From the NCBI GenBank assembly GCA_030427705.1, contig JAUIBR010000001.1:62001-126000 (forward strand): 64,000 bases of DNA, in the 5' to 3' direction. The notes below the pieces were generated by a model. It was not told the origin of the DNA and did no database searches. It worked only from the letters and a program-made list of their open reading frames with translations. The DNA comes from a bacterium (GTDB lineage Bacteria; Myxococcota_A; Bradymonadia; Bradymonadales; Bradymonadaceae). Below are positions 25,499 to 34,465 of the stretch, one piece after another. The number at the start of each line of letters is the position of its first letter. Position 1 is the first letter of the stretch. The position numbers and the translations under genes were made by a program.

Positions 25499-26845
25499 TC
25501 AATCGCCCACCCGTTTTGAGGAGCGTTTTGCCTTCTCGTTCGCCTTATCGCTGACCACGAAATCGACGTGGTAGTGATCGTCGTGGCGAACCCACGCTTG
25601 TTTTTTGTTCCACTTGAATCGCCGCTTCACCAGCCGCCCGGCTTTTCCGGACTTGAACAGCTTCTTCTGAAGTTCAGGGGCAAGGATAATTCTTTTTATC
25701 TTTACACCATGTTCTTTACCCGACTTTTCGAGCGCCAACAGGTGCGCCGCGATGGCTTCAAAATCGATGTTGTATTCGTCGAGCTTGCCCTGTGAGTTGA
25801 ACTCCAACAAATAGCCAAACCCGTCGATGATGGAGGTCGGCACGGGGACACTCTCGCCGCTTCGTCGGACAGGAACCATGAAGTCGACGGACAGACCGTT
25901 TTGGTGCGTATGATGTGGGTAGAACTCGCCTCCGCCCCAACCCTCTTCTGGGTCGAAACAATGCGTTCCTTCCATCGTCCGCCATCCGTAGTTTTTGCCT
26001 TTTTGGACGACGTTGATTTCTTCGTATGCGTTCTGGCCTACATCACCGACCCACAGGTCTCCAGTCTTACGATCGAAGCTCATCCGCCAGGGATTACGAA
26101 GGCCGTATGCATAAATTTCTTTACGCCCACCCTGCTTCGCGAATGGGTTGTCCGCAGGGATGCCATAGGGCTCTTTGTTCACATCGATACGAAGGATGGT
26201 CCCGAGCAGGGTTTTGGTGTTTTGGCCGTGCTTTTTGGGGTCCCCGCCAGACCCTCCATCGCCCACACCGATGTAGAGCATCTTGTCCGGTCCGAATAAA
26301 ATCTGACCACCATTATGATTTCCGTACGGCTGCTCGTAAGAGAGCAAAACCTTCTCGGAACCAGGGTCAAACGTCTTGCCTTTGTCTTTGGTTTTGAATC
26401 GCGAAACGCGACTAATCAACCCACGTGACTTATCGTCATGGGTGTAGTTCACGTAGATAAATGGCGCCTCAGGGAAGGTTGGGTGGAATGCCATTCCTAA
26501 CAGTCCGCGCTCTCCGCCATAACGAACCCTATCCGTAATATCGAGCGCAATTTGTTTTTTTCCGCCATCGGCATCGAAGCGCGAAAGGGTGCCGCGTTGC
26601 TCCAAAGCAAACCAGGTCTTCGCAGATTTTGGGTGCTGTTCCACCCAGACCAACAAGCTGAGTTTGGCGTGTTCAAAACGACGCTGAAGCTCAACATCGG
26701 TCTTCTTTGGGGGTGCTGCCTGAGCCTGTTCGGTTTCGAAGCTTGGAACGATCGTCGTCGGCGCAGGCACGGATTTCTCGCTCTTATGCGGGGAACACGC
26801 CACCCCACAAAGGCTAAGGGCGAGTAAAATTGAGAGCCTGTTCAT
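25499..26845 (-). CDS. Chimeric lipoprotein: partial PQQ-type sugar dehydrogenase fused to MepA-like murein endopeptidase
   Basis: Lipobox CGVAC (Cys17). Residues about 80-300 match the soluble glucose/sorbosone dehydrogenase beta-propeller: GGERGLLGMAFHP, NHNGGQILFGPD, GDGGSGGDP, GLRNPWRMSFD, VGDVGQNAYEEI, NYGWRTMEGTHCFDP. The propeller then breaks off, before its last blades. From residue 307 the protein instead matches LAS-type penicillin-insensitive murein endopeptidases: HTHQNGLSVDFMVPV (zinc His/Asp pair seven apart) and HDDHYHVDF at the end. The junction is about residues 302-307 (bases 25925-25942). It looks like the product of an in-frame deletion or recombination joining two genes. 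Peptidoglycan cleavage may survive; dehydrogenase function probably does not. The start overlaps the end of the upstream TPR gene by 32 bp. Confidence 0.85.
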   Translation of the reverse strand: MNRLSILLALSLCGVACSPHKSEKSVPAPTTIVPSFETEQAQAAPPKKTDVELQRRFEHAKLSLLVWVEQHPKSAKTWFALEQRGTLSRFDADGGKKQIALDITDRVRYGGERGLLGMAFHPTFPEAPFIYVNYTHDDKSRGLISRVSRFKTKDKGKTFDPGSEKVLLSYEQPYGNHNGGQILFGPDKMLYIGVGDGGSGGDPKKHGQNTKTLLGTILRIDVNKEPYGIPADNPFAKQGGRKEIYAYGLRNPWRMSFDRKTGDLWVGDVGQNAYEEINVVQKGKNYGWRTMEGTHCFDPEEGWGGGEFYPHHTHQNGLSVDFMVPVRRSGESVPVPTSIIDGFGYLLEFNSQGKLDEYNIDFEAIAAHLLALEKSGKEHGVKIKRIILAPELQKKLFKSGKAGRLVKRRFKWNKKQAWVRHDDHYHVDFVVSDKANEKAKRSSKRVGD

Positions 26846-28634
26846 CTTTGTTACGTCCTGCAGTTACGGCGACTTTCTTGGATTTGGCGTCTTTTAGCGT
26901 CACCACAAATGACGCGACCTGGTCAGGCTCCAACTCCGGAAGCTCGGTCGAACCCAAGTCCCGCTTCTTCACCGTCTTCTTGCGACGCTCGGTGTATTCA
27001 AGCGCTTTGACTTCGACCTTCTCTAGCTTTGCATCACTCGTATTCTTGACCGTCCCCTGACACGTGGTCCCGCGGCAGGTCACATTCAACAACACAGCTC
27101 CTTCGTGTTTCATTCGCGGAATCATGGTCTCCGCATGACTGCGCCGCACACGACGGACTTCGTCTTGAGCTCGCTCCGGGGCATGTTTCAGATAGGCCTC
27201 AAAGGCATCTGCCGCCGCGACTGCCTCGCCGCGCCGAATCGCAAAATCTCCAAGGTAAAACTGAGATTCCGCATCCCCTGGATCGCAAAAAGCCGCGGCC
27301 TGAAACTGTTGAAACGCCGCGCCTGGATTGGATGCGGCGAGCGTGTTGGCGTAAGCCGCATACGCAGCGCAACGCCCAGAGTCTGATATCACAAGGTCGC
27401 GCGCTTCCTTAACTGCATCGCTCTTCTTGCGAATATGCTTGAGTCGAACGCTCAGAACCTCGAGCTCAGGTGGCGGTTCTTTATATCGACCAATAACATC
27501 CTCGGCGGCGTCAAACTCACCTGCATCGATCAATCCCTGCACAAGCAAAACATAAGCTGCAGTCGTATCCTGGTCCTTCGCGTCCTCCGCGCTGAGACCC
27601 GCGATCAACAATTGATTGCTAAGTGACAGGTCGATATCCACAAACAACGCACCCAACGCCGTCGCGGTCGCGAAATCCGTCGCGCGTTTCGCAGCCGACT
27701 TGATGTATTTGGGGCCACGTTTGTGATTAGCCACCATGAACACGGCGGCCATGATCCCCTCATCCAAGGCTGTTTTGGGAGAGCTCTTATAGGCTTTGCG
27801 GACCTGCTTCACCGCGTCCTTCGTCGCGCCTTTCTTTGCCAAAAACAGATACCGCAGAAGACCGGAGCGTTTTTCATCATCTCCCTTCGCCTGCGACAAC
27901 GCCTGAATCGCTGTGTCGAAGTCGCTATCAAAATACGCGGTCCAGGCTGCATCGAGGCTCGTGCCAGATTGGGTTTGGGACCAAACAACGTTGGCCTGAG
28001 ACCAGGGCTGCAGTGGCGCTTCGGCGATGGCCTCAATCACCGAGGTCGAGCCGCCAAAGACCGACCATTCTGTCTTGGATTGACGCTCGACAACGAACTC
28101 GCTGGAGTCAGGCTTCCAGTACGTCTGGTAGGCGACCTGCGGACACGACCGCAACATGTTTGTCTTATCGCGCAGGATCAGAACCAATTGCTTTGTGCGG
28201 TCCATCAAAACAACGCGTTCCCGGAACTCGCAGCGGCCTTTGACACGACGACCCTGATCGAACGCGGACACAAAGAACTCCCCATTCGGACTTACCCAAC
28301 TCTTGTTGATTGGGGACTTCGTGGCCAAGAACTGCGCTGCCTGTGACTCAGGTTTTGCGGCCTTCCAATCGGGATGCTCCGCACCCACCATCTCGCCCTT
28401 TTGAAAGACGTGAACAGTCTTCGACGACTTGGGGTCCACGAGCTCGGTGGTTTCGAAGTAGAACGTCTGCGCCGCGTCGTCGATCAAGACTTCGCCTTGG
28501 CGCTCGGTCTCCAAAACCAAGAGTCCATCTTGGGTCCAACCCGTAATCGAAACGTCCCGGTTGTCTGATTGCGCCCAAGATGTGACGGGCAACAACAAAA
28601 AGAAGGCGGCTAATGTGGCAGGAAAAATTCGCAT
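26814..28634 (-). CDS. Exported TPR-containing protein
   Basis: The reading frame is open well upstream, but ATG 28634 starts a typical signal peptide (MRIFPATLAAFFLLLPVTSWA, cleavage near WAQ), so that start is used; the longer frame would overlap rnz. The 606-residue product has a beta-rich N-terminal part (about 25-230; phrases GLLVLETERQGEVLIDDAA and WVSPNGEFFVSAFD), TPR-like helices in the middle and C-terminal half (FYLGDFAIRRGEAVAAADAFEAYLKHAPER), and a final beta domain with paired Cys (NVTCRGTTCQGTVKN). A periplasmic role is inferred; the function is unknown. Its stop overlaps the chimeric gene downstream. Confidence 0.78.
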   Translation of the reverse strand: MRIFPATLAAFFLLLPVTSWAQSDNRDVSITGWTQDGLLVLETERQGEVLIDDAAQTFYFETTELVDPKSSKTVHVFQKGEMVGAEHPDWKAAKPESQAAQFLATKSPINKSWVSPNGEFFVSAFDQGRRVKGRCEFRERVVLMDRTKQLVLILRDKTNMLRSCPQVAYQTYWKPDSSEFVVERQSKTEWSVFGGSTSVIEAIAEAPLQPWSQANVVWSQTQSGTSLDAAWTAYFDSDFDTAIQALSQAKGDDEKRSGLLRYLFLAKKGATKDAVKQVRKAYKSSPKTALDEGIMAAVFMVANHKRGPKYIKSAAKRATDFATATALGALFVDIDLSLSNQLLIAGLSAEDAKDQDTTAAYVLLVQGLIDAGEFDAAEDVIGRYKEPPPELEVLSVRLKHIRKKSDAVKEARDLVISDSGRCAAYAAYANTLAASNPGAAFQQFQAAAFCDPGDAESQFYLGDFAIRRGEAVAAADAFEAYLKHAPERAQDEVRRVRRSHAETMIPRMKHEGAVLLNVTCRGTTCQGTVKNTSDAKLEKVEVKALEYTERRKKTVKKRDLGSTELPELEPDQVASFVVTLKDAKSKKVAVTAGRNKDEQALNFTRP

Positions 28635-28797
28635 GGCGCAATTTATGCCACAATCGTGGACATCGAAACAACAGCTACAACCACAATTAGTGCGGTCGAC
28701 AGCGCCAAGCGCCACCGCCTCCCGAAATCCGGGTGACAGAACTTTATCGTGGAATGCGATTCTGGTAATGTCCCGCGCCCTCGCCGGGAGCGCAGTT

Positions 28798-29721
28798 TTG
28801 AGTGTGAAGTTAGTATTCTTGGGGACAGGTAGCGGAAAACCCACACCGCATCGTGGTGTGTCTTCCATGCTTTTGTTCCGCGATGGCGAAGTCTTGATGT
28901 TCGACTGCGGCGAAGGCACGCAGACGCAATTGGCGAAATCATCCGTGCGTCCTGGCGGTATCTCATCGGTCTTCCTTACCCACTTCCATGGCGACCACGT
29001 CAACGGCCTTCCGGGGCTGATTGGCTCGTTCACGCTGAACCAGCGCGAAGAAGTGCTCGATATCGTCGGCCCCAAAGGCATGCGGCGGTGGTTTAAGACC
29101 CTACGCGACTTACATATCTTGTGGCCGGGCTTCGACCTGCGCGTCAATGAGGTCGAAGGTAAGGGAATCGTCATGGAGCGTGATGGATTTCACGTTGAAG
29201 CCGTCGGGTTGCGCCACCGAATTACAGCATGGGGCTACTCGTACATCGAACAGCCACGCCCTGGCCGGTTCGATGTCGAAAAGGCCAAAGCGCTCGGCGT
29301 TCCACATGGACCTTTGTTTGGGAAACTCCAACGCGGCGAGTCGGTGGAAACCCCCGATGGCACCGTGGTTGAACCCCATCAAGTGCTTGGGCCTTCACGG
29401 CCTGGTTTGAAAATCACCTACTGTACAGACACCGCCCCCTGTGACGGCGCTGTAGAGTTGGCGAAAGACGCCGATATCCTCATCCATGAATCGACCTACC
29501 CGGGTGGCGACGAAAAACTCGCACACTCTCGCGGGCATTCGACCGCCTCAGATGCCGCGCGAACCGCGAAGGCCGCCGGGGCGAAAAAGCTTGTATTGAC
29601 GCACCTTTCGCAGAAGTATCCGCGTACCGATATCTTCGTGGAACATGCTCGAAAGATTTTCGAAGAAACAATAGCAGCGCACGATTTGTTAGAACTCGAC
29701 GTTGATAGGCGAGAGTGTTAG
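28798..29721 (+). CDS. rnz: Ribonuclease Z
   Basis: The metallo-beta-lactamase zinc motif THFHGDHVNGLPGL is complete, and GTGSGKPTPHRG, the exosite segment (PGFDLRVNE region), YCTDT and the HSTASDAA helix fit RNase Z, which cuts the 3' trailer of tRNA precursors. TTG 28798 is taken as start because GGGAG lies 7 nt upstream; GTG 28804 is the alternative. 307 residues is the usual length. The open frame extends further upstream but without family similarity. It is first in a plus-strand run rnz-lspA-lgt. Confidence 0.94.
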   Translation: MSVKLVFLGTGSGKPTPHRGVSSMLLFRDGEVLMFDCGEGTQTQLAKSSVRPGGISSVFLTHFHGDHVNGLPGLIGSFTLNQREEVLDIVGPKGMRRWFKTLRDLHILWPGFDLRVNEVEGKGIVMERDGFHVEAVGLRHRITAWGYSYIEQPRPGRFDVEKAKALGVPHGPLFGKLQRGESVETPDGTVVEPHQVLGPSRPGLKITYCTDTAPCDGAVELAKDADILIHESTYPGGDEKLAHSRGHSTASDAARTAKAAGAKKLVLTHLSQKYPRTDIFVEHARKIFEETIAAHDLLELDVDRREC

Positions 29722-29754
29722 CAAACCAAGTTGAATTTGAGTGTGGATGCGTAA

Positions 29755-30513
29755 ATGAGTCGTGAAACGTTATTAAAGTTCGCCCAAGTTATCGCAATTG
29801 TGGCGGTCGTCATCGGCGTCGATCAATGGACCAAGATGATCGCAAGCGACCGACTTGCTACGGACCGGTCGCCAGCATTTCACCACAAGATTTTCCTCGA
29901 AGTTCCGGAGGATTTTAAGGGTGAGACGCTCAAGGACTACCTGACGTACGAATTCGGTGACAACAACACCGAAGACGAGATCAACCGCATCGTCTACAGC
30001 ACGGTTACCGACGGAAACGTGCTGGTGAATTCAGCCACGCCCGTGAAACCGGGTGATAAGTTTGAAGTCGGGCGACGCGAAATCATCGTCATCAAAGACT
30101 ATTGGGACTACCAGTACACCCGAAATCCAGGAGCTGCGTTCAGCTTCTTGGCGGATAGTAACTCCAACATGCGCACGCCGTTCTTCATCGGCGTAAGCTT
30201 CCTGGCAGTCATCATAATCTTCTGGATTTTGGCCGGCGTTGGCCTGCGACAGCAGTTGCTAATCTGGGGCCTAAGCTTCGTGTGCGGTGGCGCCATCGGC
30301 AATCTTATCGACCGCGTCAGCTATGAGTACGTCATCGACTTCATCGTTTGGAAATGGACGGATGCCTATCGTTGGCCCACGTTCAACCTCGCGGACGCGT
30401 TCATCTGTATCGGTGTTGGGTTCATGGTCATCGAGATGATTCGCGACACCATTCGGGAGCGCAAAGAGAAGGCTGAGGGCAAAAGCGGCGAAACGGCCGA
30501 ATCGGTCTCCTAA
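29755..30513 (+). CDS. lspA: Lipoprotein signal peptidase II with periplasmic insert
   Basis: LspA signatures are present: VDQWTK in helix 1, NPGAAFSFL, and the two catalytic Asp blocks GGAIGNLIDRV...VIDFI and FNLADAFICIG. Relative to the about 160-residue standard enzyme, this one is 252 residues; a segment of about 65 residues sits between helix 1 and NPGAAF (about 38-105, with EVPEDFKGETLKDYL and RREIIVIKDYW). A charged tail also extends the C-terminus. The enzyme removes signal peptides after lipidation. It is followed 3 bp later by lgt, the preceding step of lipoprotein maturation. Confidence 0.95.
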   Translation: MSRETLLKFAQVIAIVAVVIGVDQWTKMIASDRLATDRSPAFHHKIFLEVPEDFKGETLKDYLTYEFGDNNTEDEINRIVYSTVTDGNVLVNSATPVKPGDKFEVGRREIIVIKDYWDYQYTRNPGAAFSFLADSNSNMRTPFFIGVSFLAVIIIFWILAGVGLRQQLLIWGLSFVCGGAIGNLIDRVSYEYVIDFIVWKWTDAYRWPTFNLADAFICIGVGFMVIEMIRDTIRERKEKAEGKSGETAESVS

Positions 30514-30516
30514 TCC

Positions 30517-31539
30517 GTGTTTCCCACGCTATTTGATAGCTCCTGGATAGGCATCGAAGGTGCGCTGCACTTTCGCATCCCCACCTATTTCGCCGCAATC
30601 ATGGCCGGCTACCTGGCCGCAGTATATCTAGCGCTGCGTGAGTGCGTCCGAATTGGCGTCGACAAGACAAAGTACATTGATTTCGCCATCTGGATGTTGA
30701 TCGCGGGGGTCGTGGGCTCCCGCGTGTTTCACGTGCTGTTTGACGGCCTCCTATTCGACTATATCAACCTGTGCGCTGACCCATTCTTGTTGGAGGGCAA
30801 GGCGCTGAAGACTGGTGAACTATGCCTGTCGAACATGCAGTGCCTCAGCGAACAGGACGCCGGCCGTGATATCGGCGGCGTGTGTAATCCCGCCAATGGC
30901 CAATGCTATCCGCAGCCAGATTGCTTCCGCGCTCTGAAATTCTGGGCAGGTGGATTAACGGTCTACGGTGCGATCATCGCGACCATCCCCACGGCTTACT
31001 GGTACCTCAAGAAGCATGGCATGCCTGGCCGCGCGATTCTGGATATGGGCGGGTATGGCATCCCTCTTGGCATTGCGTTGGGTCGCCTTGGCTGCCTCGG
31101 CGCGGGATGCTGCTTTGGAGATGTCTGTGACATCGACGCATTGGGAATTACATTTCCAAAAGGAACTCTGGCCTACTCGCATCACTACGAACACCACCTC
31201 GATGCCCTAACCGCAGCGTACGATCCCAGCGATCCGAAGAGCCTGCCAGTTTGGCCAACTCAGTTCCTGTCCACGATGTATAACTTCGTCATCTTCATCG
31301 TGGCCTACTTCGTGATCCGCCCAAACAAACGCTATCACGGCCAAGTGATGCTGTTCTTCGTCGGCAGCTACGCCTTCTTCCGTTTCCTGATCGAGTTCGT
31401 TCGCGCCGATCAACGCGGCGGGATTGGTGCAGTTTCGACCAGCCAGATCATTGCTCTAGTCACCGTGGCAGCCGCCATCTACTTCTACTTCCGACTCAAC
31501 AAAAACGCCCCACCGCCCGCAACCGACGAATCCGAGTAA
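30517..31539 (+). CDS. lgt: Prolipoprotein diacylglyceryl transferase with Cys-rich insert
   Basis: Lgt moves diacylglycerol to the lipobox Cys. Seven membrane helices and the signature region are visible, but the family hallmark GR.GN..N.E reads GRLGCLGAGCCFGD, a variant seen in Myxococcota. A loop of about 45 residues with six or so Cys (LCADPFLLEGK, LCLSNMQC, GVCNPANGQCYPQPDC) lies at about 86-130, before the catalytic LKFWAGGLTVYG block. This probably forms a periplasmic disulfide-rich domain (inference). GTG 30517 starts 3 bp after the lspA stop. The pair serves a genome with many unusual lipoproteins. Confidence 0.93.
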   Translation: MFPTLFDSSWIGIEGALHFRIPTYFAAIMAGYLAAVYLALRECVRIGVDKTKYIDFAIWMLIAGVVGSRVFHVLFDGLLFDYINLCADPFLLEGKALKTGELCLSNMQCLSEQDAGRDIGGVCNPANGQCYPQPDCFRALKFWAGGLTVYGAIIATIPTAYWYLKKHGMPGRAILDMGGYGIPLGIALGRLGCLGAGCCFGDVCDIDALGITFPKGTLAYSHHYEHHLDALTAAYDPSDPKSLPVWPTQFLSTMYNFVIFIVAYFVIRPNKRYHGQVMLFFVGSYAFFRFLIEFVRADQRGGIGAVSTSQIIALVTVAAAIYFYFRLNKNAPPPATDESE

Positions 31540-31581
31540 GTCCGCACTCCGAGCCAAGAACAAGGTCTCCGGGTTCTTGTT
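31540..31581 (-). repeat. Interrupted-palindrome repeat, copy 1 (core 31557-31581)
   Basis: On the minus strand the core has arms AACAAG and CTTGTTCT around the loop AACCCGGAGAC. The tail-box motif TGCGG sits at the same distance (12-16 nt after GTTC) as in the best copies, toward the 3' end of lgt. The core lies 17 bp after the lgt stop and 89 bp before nadE. Confidence 0.85.
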
Positions 31582-31670
31582 GAGGTTTCCCGGCAAAACC
31601 GGACTTTCCGCCTTGACGACTTTGTTTGTTAGGGTGGAGAACGATCAGCACGACGTTGAAGGACGGATAC

Positions 31671-33659
31671 ATGCGATTGATCAAAGTAGCAGCCGCGGTT
31701 GTGAATCAGACCCCGCTCGCTTGGGAAGCCAATACACGCAACCTGAAGGCGGCAATCAAACACGCACGCGCTCTTGGCGTGTCGTTGTTGTGCCTCCCCG
31801 AGATGTGCATCACCGGTTATGGCTGCGAGGACGCGTTGCACGCCCCGAATACCGCCGAGCGCGCCTGGCAGATTCTGGAAGAACTGGCGGTCGAAACCGA
31901 TGGGATGATCGTCAGCTTTGGGCTGCCGGTTATCTACAACAACGGGCTCTACAATTGCGCCTGCCTTGTCGCGGACGGCAAGATTCAAGGGTTTGTCGCC
32001 AAGCAGCATCTGGCCGGCGATGGTATTCACTACGAGCCCCGATGGTTCAAAGCATGGCCGGGAGATACTCAGGCCACCATCACCCGAAACGGCGAAACCT
32101 ATCCAATCGGCGATATCTTTTTTGACTGTGGCGGCATCCGGGTTGGCTTCGAAATCTGCGAGGATGCTTGGGTTGCCCGACGGCCCGGCAGTGACCTGTC
32201 GCAGAAAGGCGTCGACGTCATCCTCAATCCGAGCGCAAGCCACTTCGCATTTAGCAAGCTAGACGTCCGAAAGCGTTTCGTTATCGAGGGGTCGCGCGCA
32301 TTCGGCGTGACGTATATTTACTCAAATCTGCTGGGCAACGAAGCCGGTCGAGTCATCTATGACGGCGGCGCGGTGATTGCCTCGGCAGGCAAGCTCCTCT
32401 GCACCGGACCGCGGCTTAGTTTCGACGAGTACTTCATCACAGAGGCGGTAGTCGACGTTGACCAAACGCGCGTCGACCGAGTTCGAACCGTCAGCTTTAA
32501 GCCTCTGATCGATGAGGACGCACAGGACTGCATCAACTGCGATTTCGATTGGAAGGACCAGGCACCGGAACACACGTTTGATGAGTCGTCGCCCTGGGAA
32601 GTCAGCCCCGACCTCAAAGAGGAAGAGTTCTGCCGTGCCGTATCGCTCGCCCTGTTCGATTACGTGCGAAAGAGCCGCTCACGCGGGTTCGTAGTCTCAC
32701 TCTCAGGTGGCGCCGACTCCAGCGCGGTGGCGTGTCTTTGTGCCTACATGGTGTCGTTGGGTGTCAAAGAACTTGGCGTGGCGGGCTTCGTCGAGAAGCT
32801 ACCTCATATCGCAGCGCTGAAGACCTGCAATAGCGCCGAAGACATCGTGCATGTCCTACTGACCTGCGTATACCAGGCAACCAGAAACAGCGGCGAGGTG
32901 ACGTTAAATGCAGCGCAATCCGTTGCAGACGCTGTGAATGCGGAGTTCTTTGTTCTGGATGTCGACTCGTTGGTGACCAGCTATGTTTCAATGGTTGAAG
33001 GCGCGATCGAGCGCTCTTTGAGCTGGGAACAAGACGATATCACCCTCCAGAACATCCAAGCGCGGGCACGTGGACCCGGAGTCTGGATGCTCGCGAACAT
33101 CAAGGGTGCTCTATTGCTAGCCACCAGCAATCGCAGTGAGGCTGCGGTCGGCTATGCAACTATGGATGGCGATACTTGCGGTGGGCTCTCTCCAATCGCT
33201 GGCATCGATAAGGCGTTTCTTCGCAAGTGGCTTTGGTGGGCGCAAACACGTGGACCGCTTGGCCATCATGCCATCCCTGAGTTGAACACCGTTACGTCAC
33301 AGGTCCCGACGGCTGAGCTGCGCCCATCTGAGGCAGAACAGACCGACGAAGGTGACCTGATGCCATACGAGATCTTGGACGAGATTGAACGTCTTGCGAT
33401 TCGGGACAAGAAGGCGCCCGTTGAGGTTTTTGAGATATTGCGTGCGACCAACTCCGATTACACCGAGGCGGCGTTGGGCGCTTATGTCGAGCGGTTCTTC
33501 CGCCTATGGTGCCGAAATCAGTGGAAGCGCGAGCGTTACGCGCCGAGCTTCCATGTTGATGATGAGAACCTCGATCCCAAGACTTGGTGCCGCTTTCCGA
33601 TTCTCTCAGGTGGGTTTGATTTGGAGCTCGAGGAACTTCGAATGCGAATCGAAGCTTGA
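31671..33659 (+). CDS. nadE: Glutamine-dependent NAD+ synthetase
   Basis: Two domains. The N-terminal nitrilase-like glutaminase (about 1-280) has Glu in CLPEMCITGY, Lys in VAKQHLAG and Cys in VGFEICEDAW. The C-terminal synthetase (about 325-662) has the ATP P-loop SLSGGADSSAVA and the C-terminal SNRSEAAVGY/DGDTCGGLSPI. The enzyme amidates deamido-NAD using glutamine-derived ammonia. ATG 31671 (GAAGGA about 8 nt before) is preferred over the longer frame. 662 residues is a normal length. With pncB downstream in the window, two steps of the Preiss-Handler NAD pathway are present. Confidence 0.95.
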   Translation: MRLIKVAAAVVNQTPLAWEANTRNLKAAIKHARALGVSLLCLPEMCITGYGCEDALHAPNTAERAWQILEELAVETDGMIVSFGLPVIYNNGLYNCACLVADGKIQGFVAKQHLAGDGIHYEPRWFKAWPGDTQATITRNGETYPIGDIFFDCGGIRVGFEICEDAWVARRPGSDLSQKGVDVILNPSASHFAFSKLDVRKRFVIEGSRAFGVTYIYSNLLGNEAGRVIYDGGAVIASAGKLLCTGPRLSFDEYFITEAVVDVDQTRVDRVRTVSFKPLIDEDAQDCINCDFDWKDQAPEHTFDESSPWEVSPDLKEEEFCRAVSLALFDYVRKSRSRGFVVSLSGGADSSAVACLCAYMVSLGVKELGVAGFVEKLPHIAALKTCNSAEDIVHVLLTCVYQATRNSGEVTLNAAQSVADAVNAEFFVLDVDSLVTSYVSMVEGAIERSLSWEQDDITLQNIQARARGPGVWMLANIKGALLLATSNRSEAAVGYATMDGDTCGGLSPIAGIDKAFLRKWLWWAQTRGPLGHHAIPELNTVTSQVPTAELRPSEAEQTDEGDLMPYEILDEIERLAIRDKKAPVEVFEILRATNSDYTEAALGAYVERFFRLWCRNQWKRERYAPSFHVDDENLDPKTWCRFPILSGGFDLELEELRMRIEA

Positions 33660-33721
33660 GAATGCGTGCAACCCAAACAGGAGTTCTGCGTCATAAGGGC
33701 ATGCTAACTTTGGAGACCCCC

Positions 33722-34465
33722 ATGAAGAAACTAGCCCTGATTGCCATTTCCTGCCTGGTCGTTGCCGCGTGCGAAACATCCAATGGCGACACCAAACCTG
33801 AAGCCCAAAGCGTTGATGCCGCGGCTCCAGAAGTGCCAGCAAAGACGCCGACCTCCGCACCAGCCAAGGACCCAAGCCGACTTCCGGCAGAGGTGGATGT
33901 AGCGCCAGCCGGAAAGGCGATTGCGACCTTCGCCGGCGGATGTTTCTGGTGCATGGAAAAGCCGTTTGAGGTCATCGATGGCGTGGACGCGGTGTACTCA
34001 GGATACACTGCGGGACCGGAGAAAAACCCGACCTATAAGCAGGTGTCGAGCGGCGCGACCGGACATACAGAAGCCGTTCGCGTGATCTATGACCCGGCCA
34101 AGGTGAAGTATAGTCTGCTGCTGCAGGTTTACTGGCGTAGCATCAACCCAACGCAGGTAAACGGTCAGTTTGCAGACCACGGGACGCAGTACCGCACTGG
34201 AATTTATTACCACGACGCGGAACAAAAGAAGCTGGCGGAAATCTCAAAGGAGGAGATTGCCAAGAAGTTCGACGCGCCAATCGCCGTCGAAATCAAAGAA
34301 GCCAACGACTTTTGGCCAGCCGAGGTTTACCATCAGGATTACTACCTGAAGAACTCCGCGCACTACGAACGATACCGTGTCGGTTCTGGTCGAGCCGGAT
34401 ATCTCGACAAGACGTGGGGTGATGAGGCCTACGGATACTCGCTGCACAAGCCCAAAAAGAAATGA
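33722..34465 (+). CDS. msrA: Peptide methionine sulfoxide reductase A, lipoprotein form
   Basis: The reductase active site GGCFWCMEKPFE is preceded by a lipobox (LVVAAC, Cys18) and a Pro/Ala-rich linker, so this MsrA is an exported lipoprotein. It reduces the S-epimer of methionine sulfoxide in proteins. Later blocks (GYTAGPEKNPTYKQVSSGATGHTEAV and FADHGTQYRTGIYYH) fit the family. ATG 33722 has GGAGA upstream. The stop TGA abuts the next ATG, so it is co-transcribed with the membrane protein gene downstream. Confidence 0.95.
   Translation: MKKLALIAISCLVVAACETSNGDTKPEAQSVDAAAPEVPAKTPTSAPAKDPSRLPAEVDVAPAGKAIATFAGGCFWCMEKPFEVIDGVDAVYSGYTAGPEKNPTYKQVSSGATGHTEAVRVIYDPAKVKYSLLLQVYWRSINPTQVNGQFADHGTQYRTGIYYHDAEQKKLAEISKEEIAKKFDAPIAVEIKEANDFWPAEVYHQDYYLKNSAHYERYRVGSGRAGYLDKTWGDEAYGYSLHKPKKK

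Noticed and set aside
28561-28797. Longer N-terminus for rnz
   Set aside because: The extra residues are unlike RNase Z, overlap the start of the divergent TPR gene, and the family start GTGSGKP is close to TTG 28798.
28635-29174. Longer N-terminus for the minus-strand TPR protein
   Set aside because: The extension runs antisense to rnz, while ATG 28634 begins a good signal peptide.
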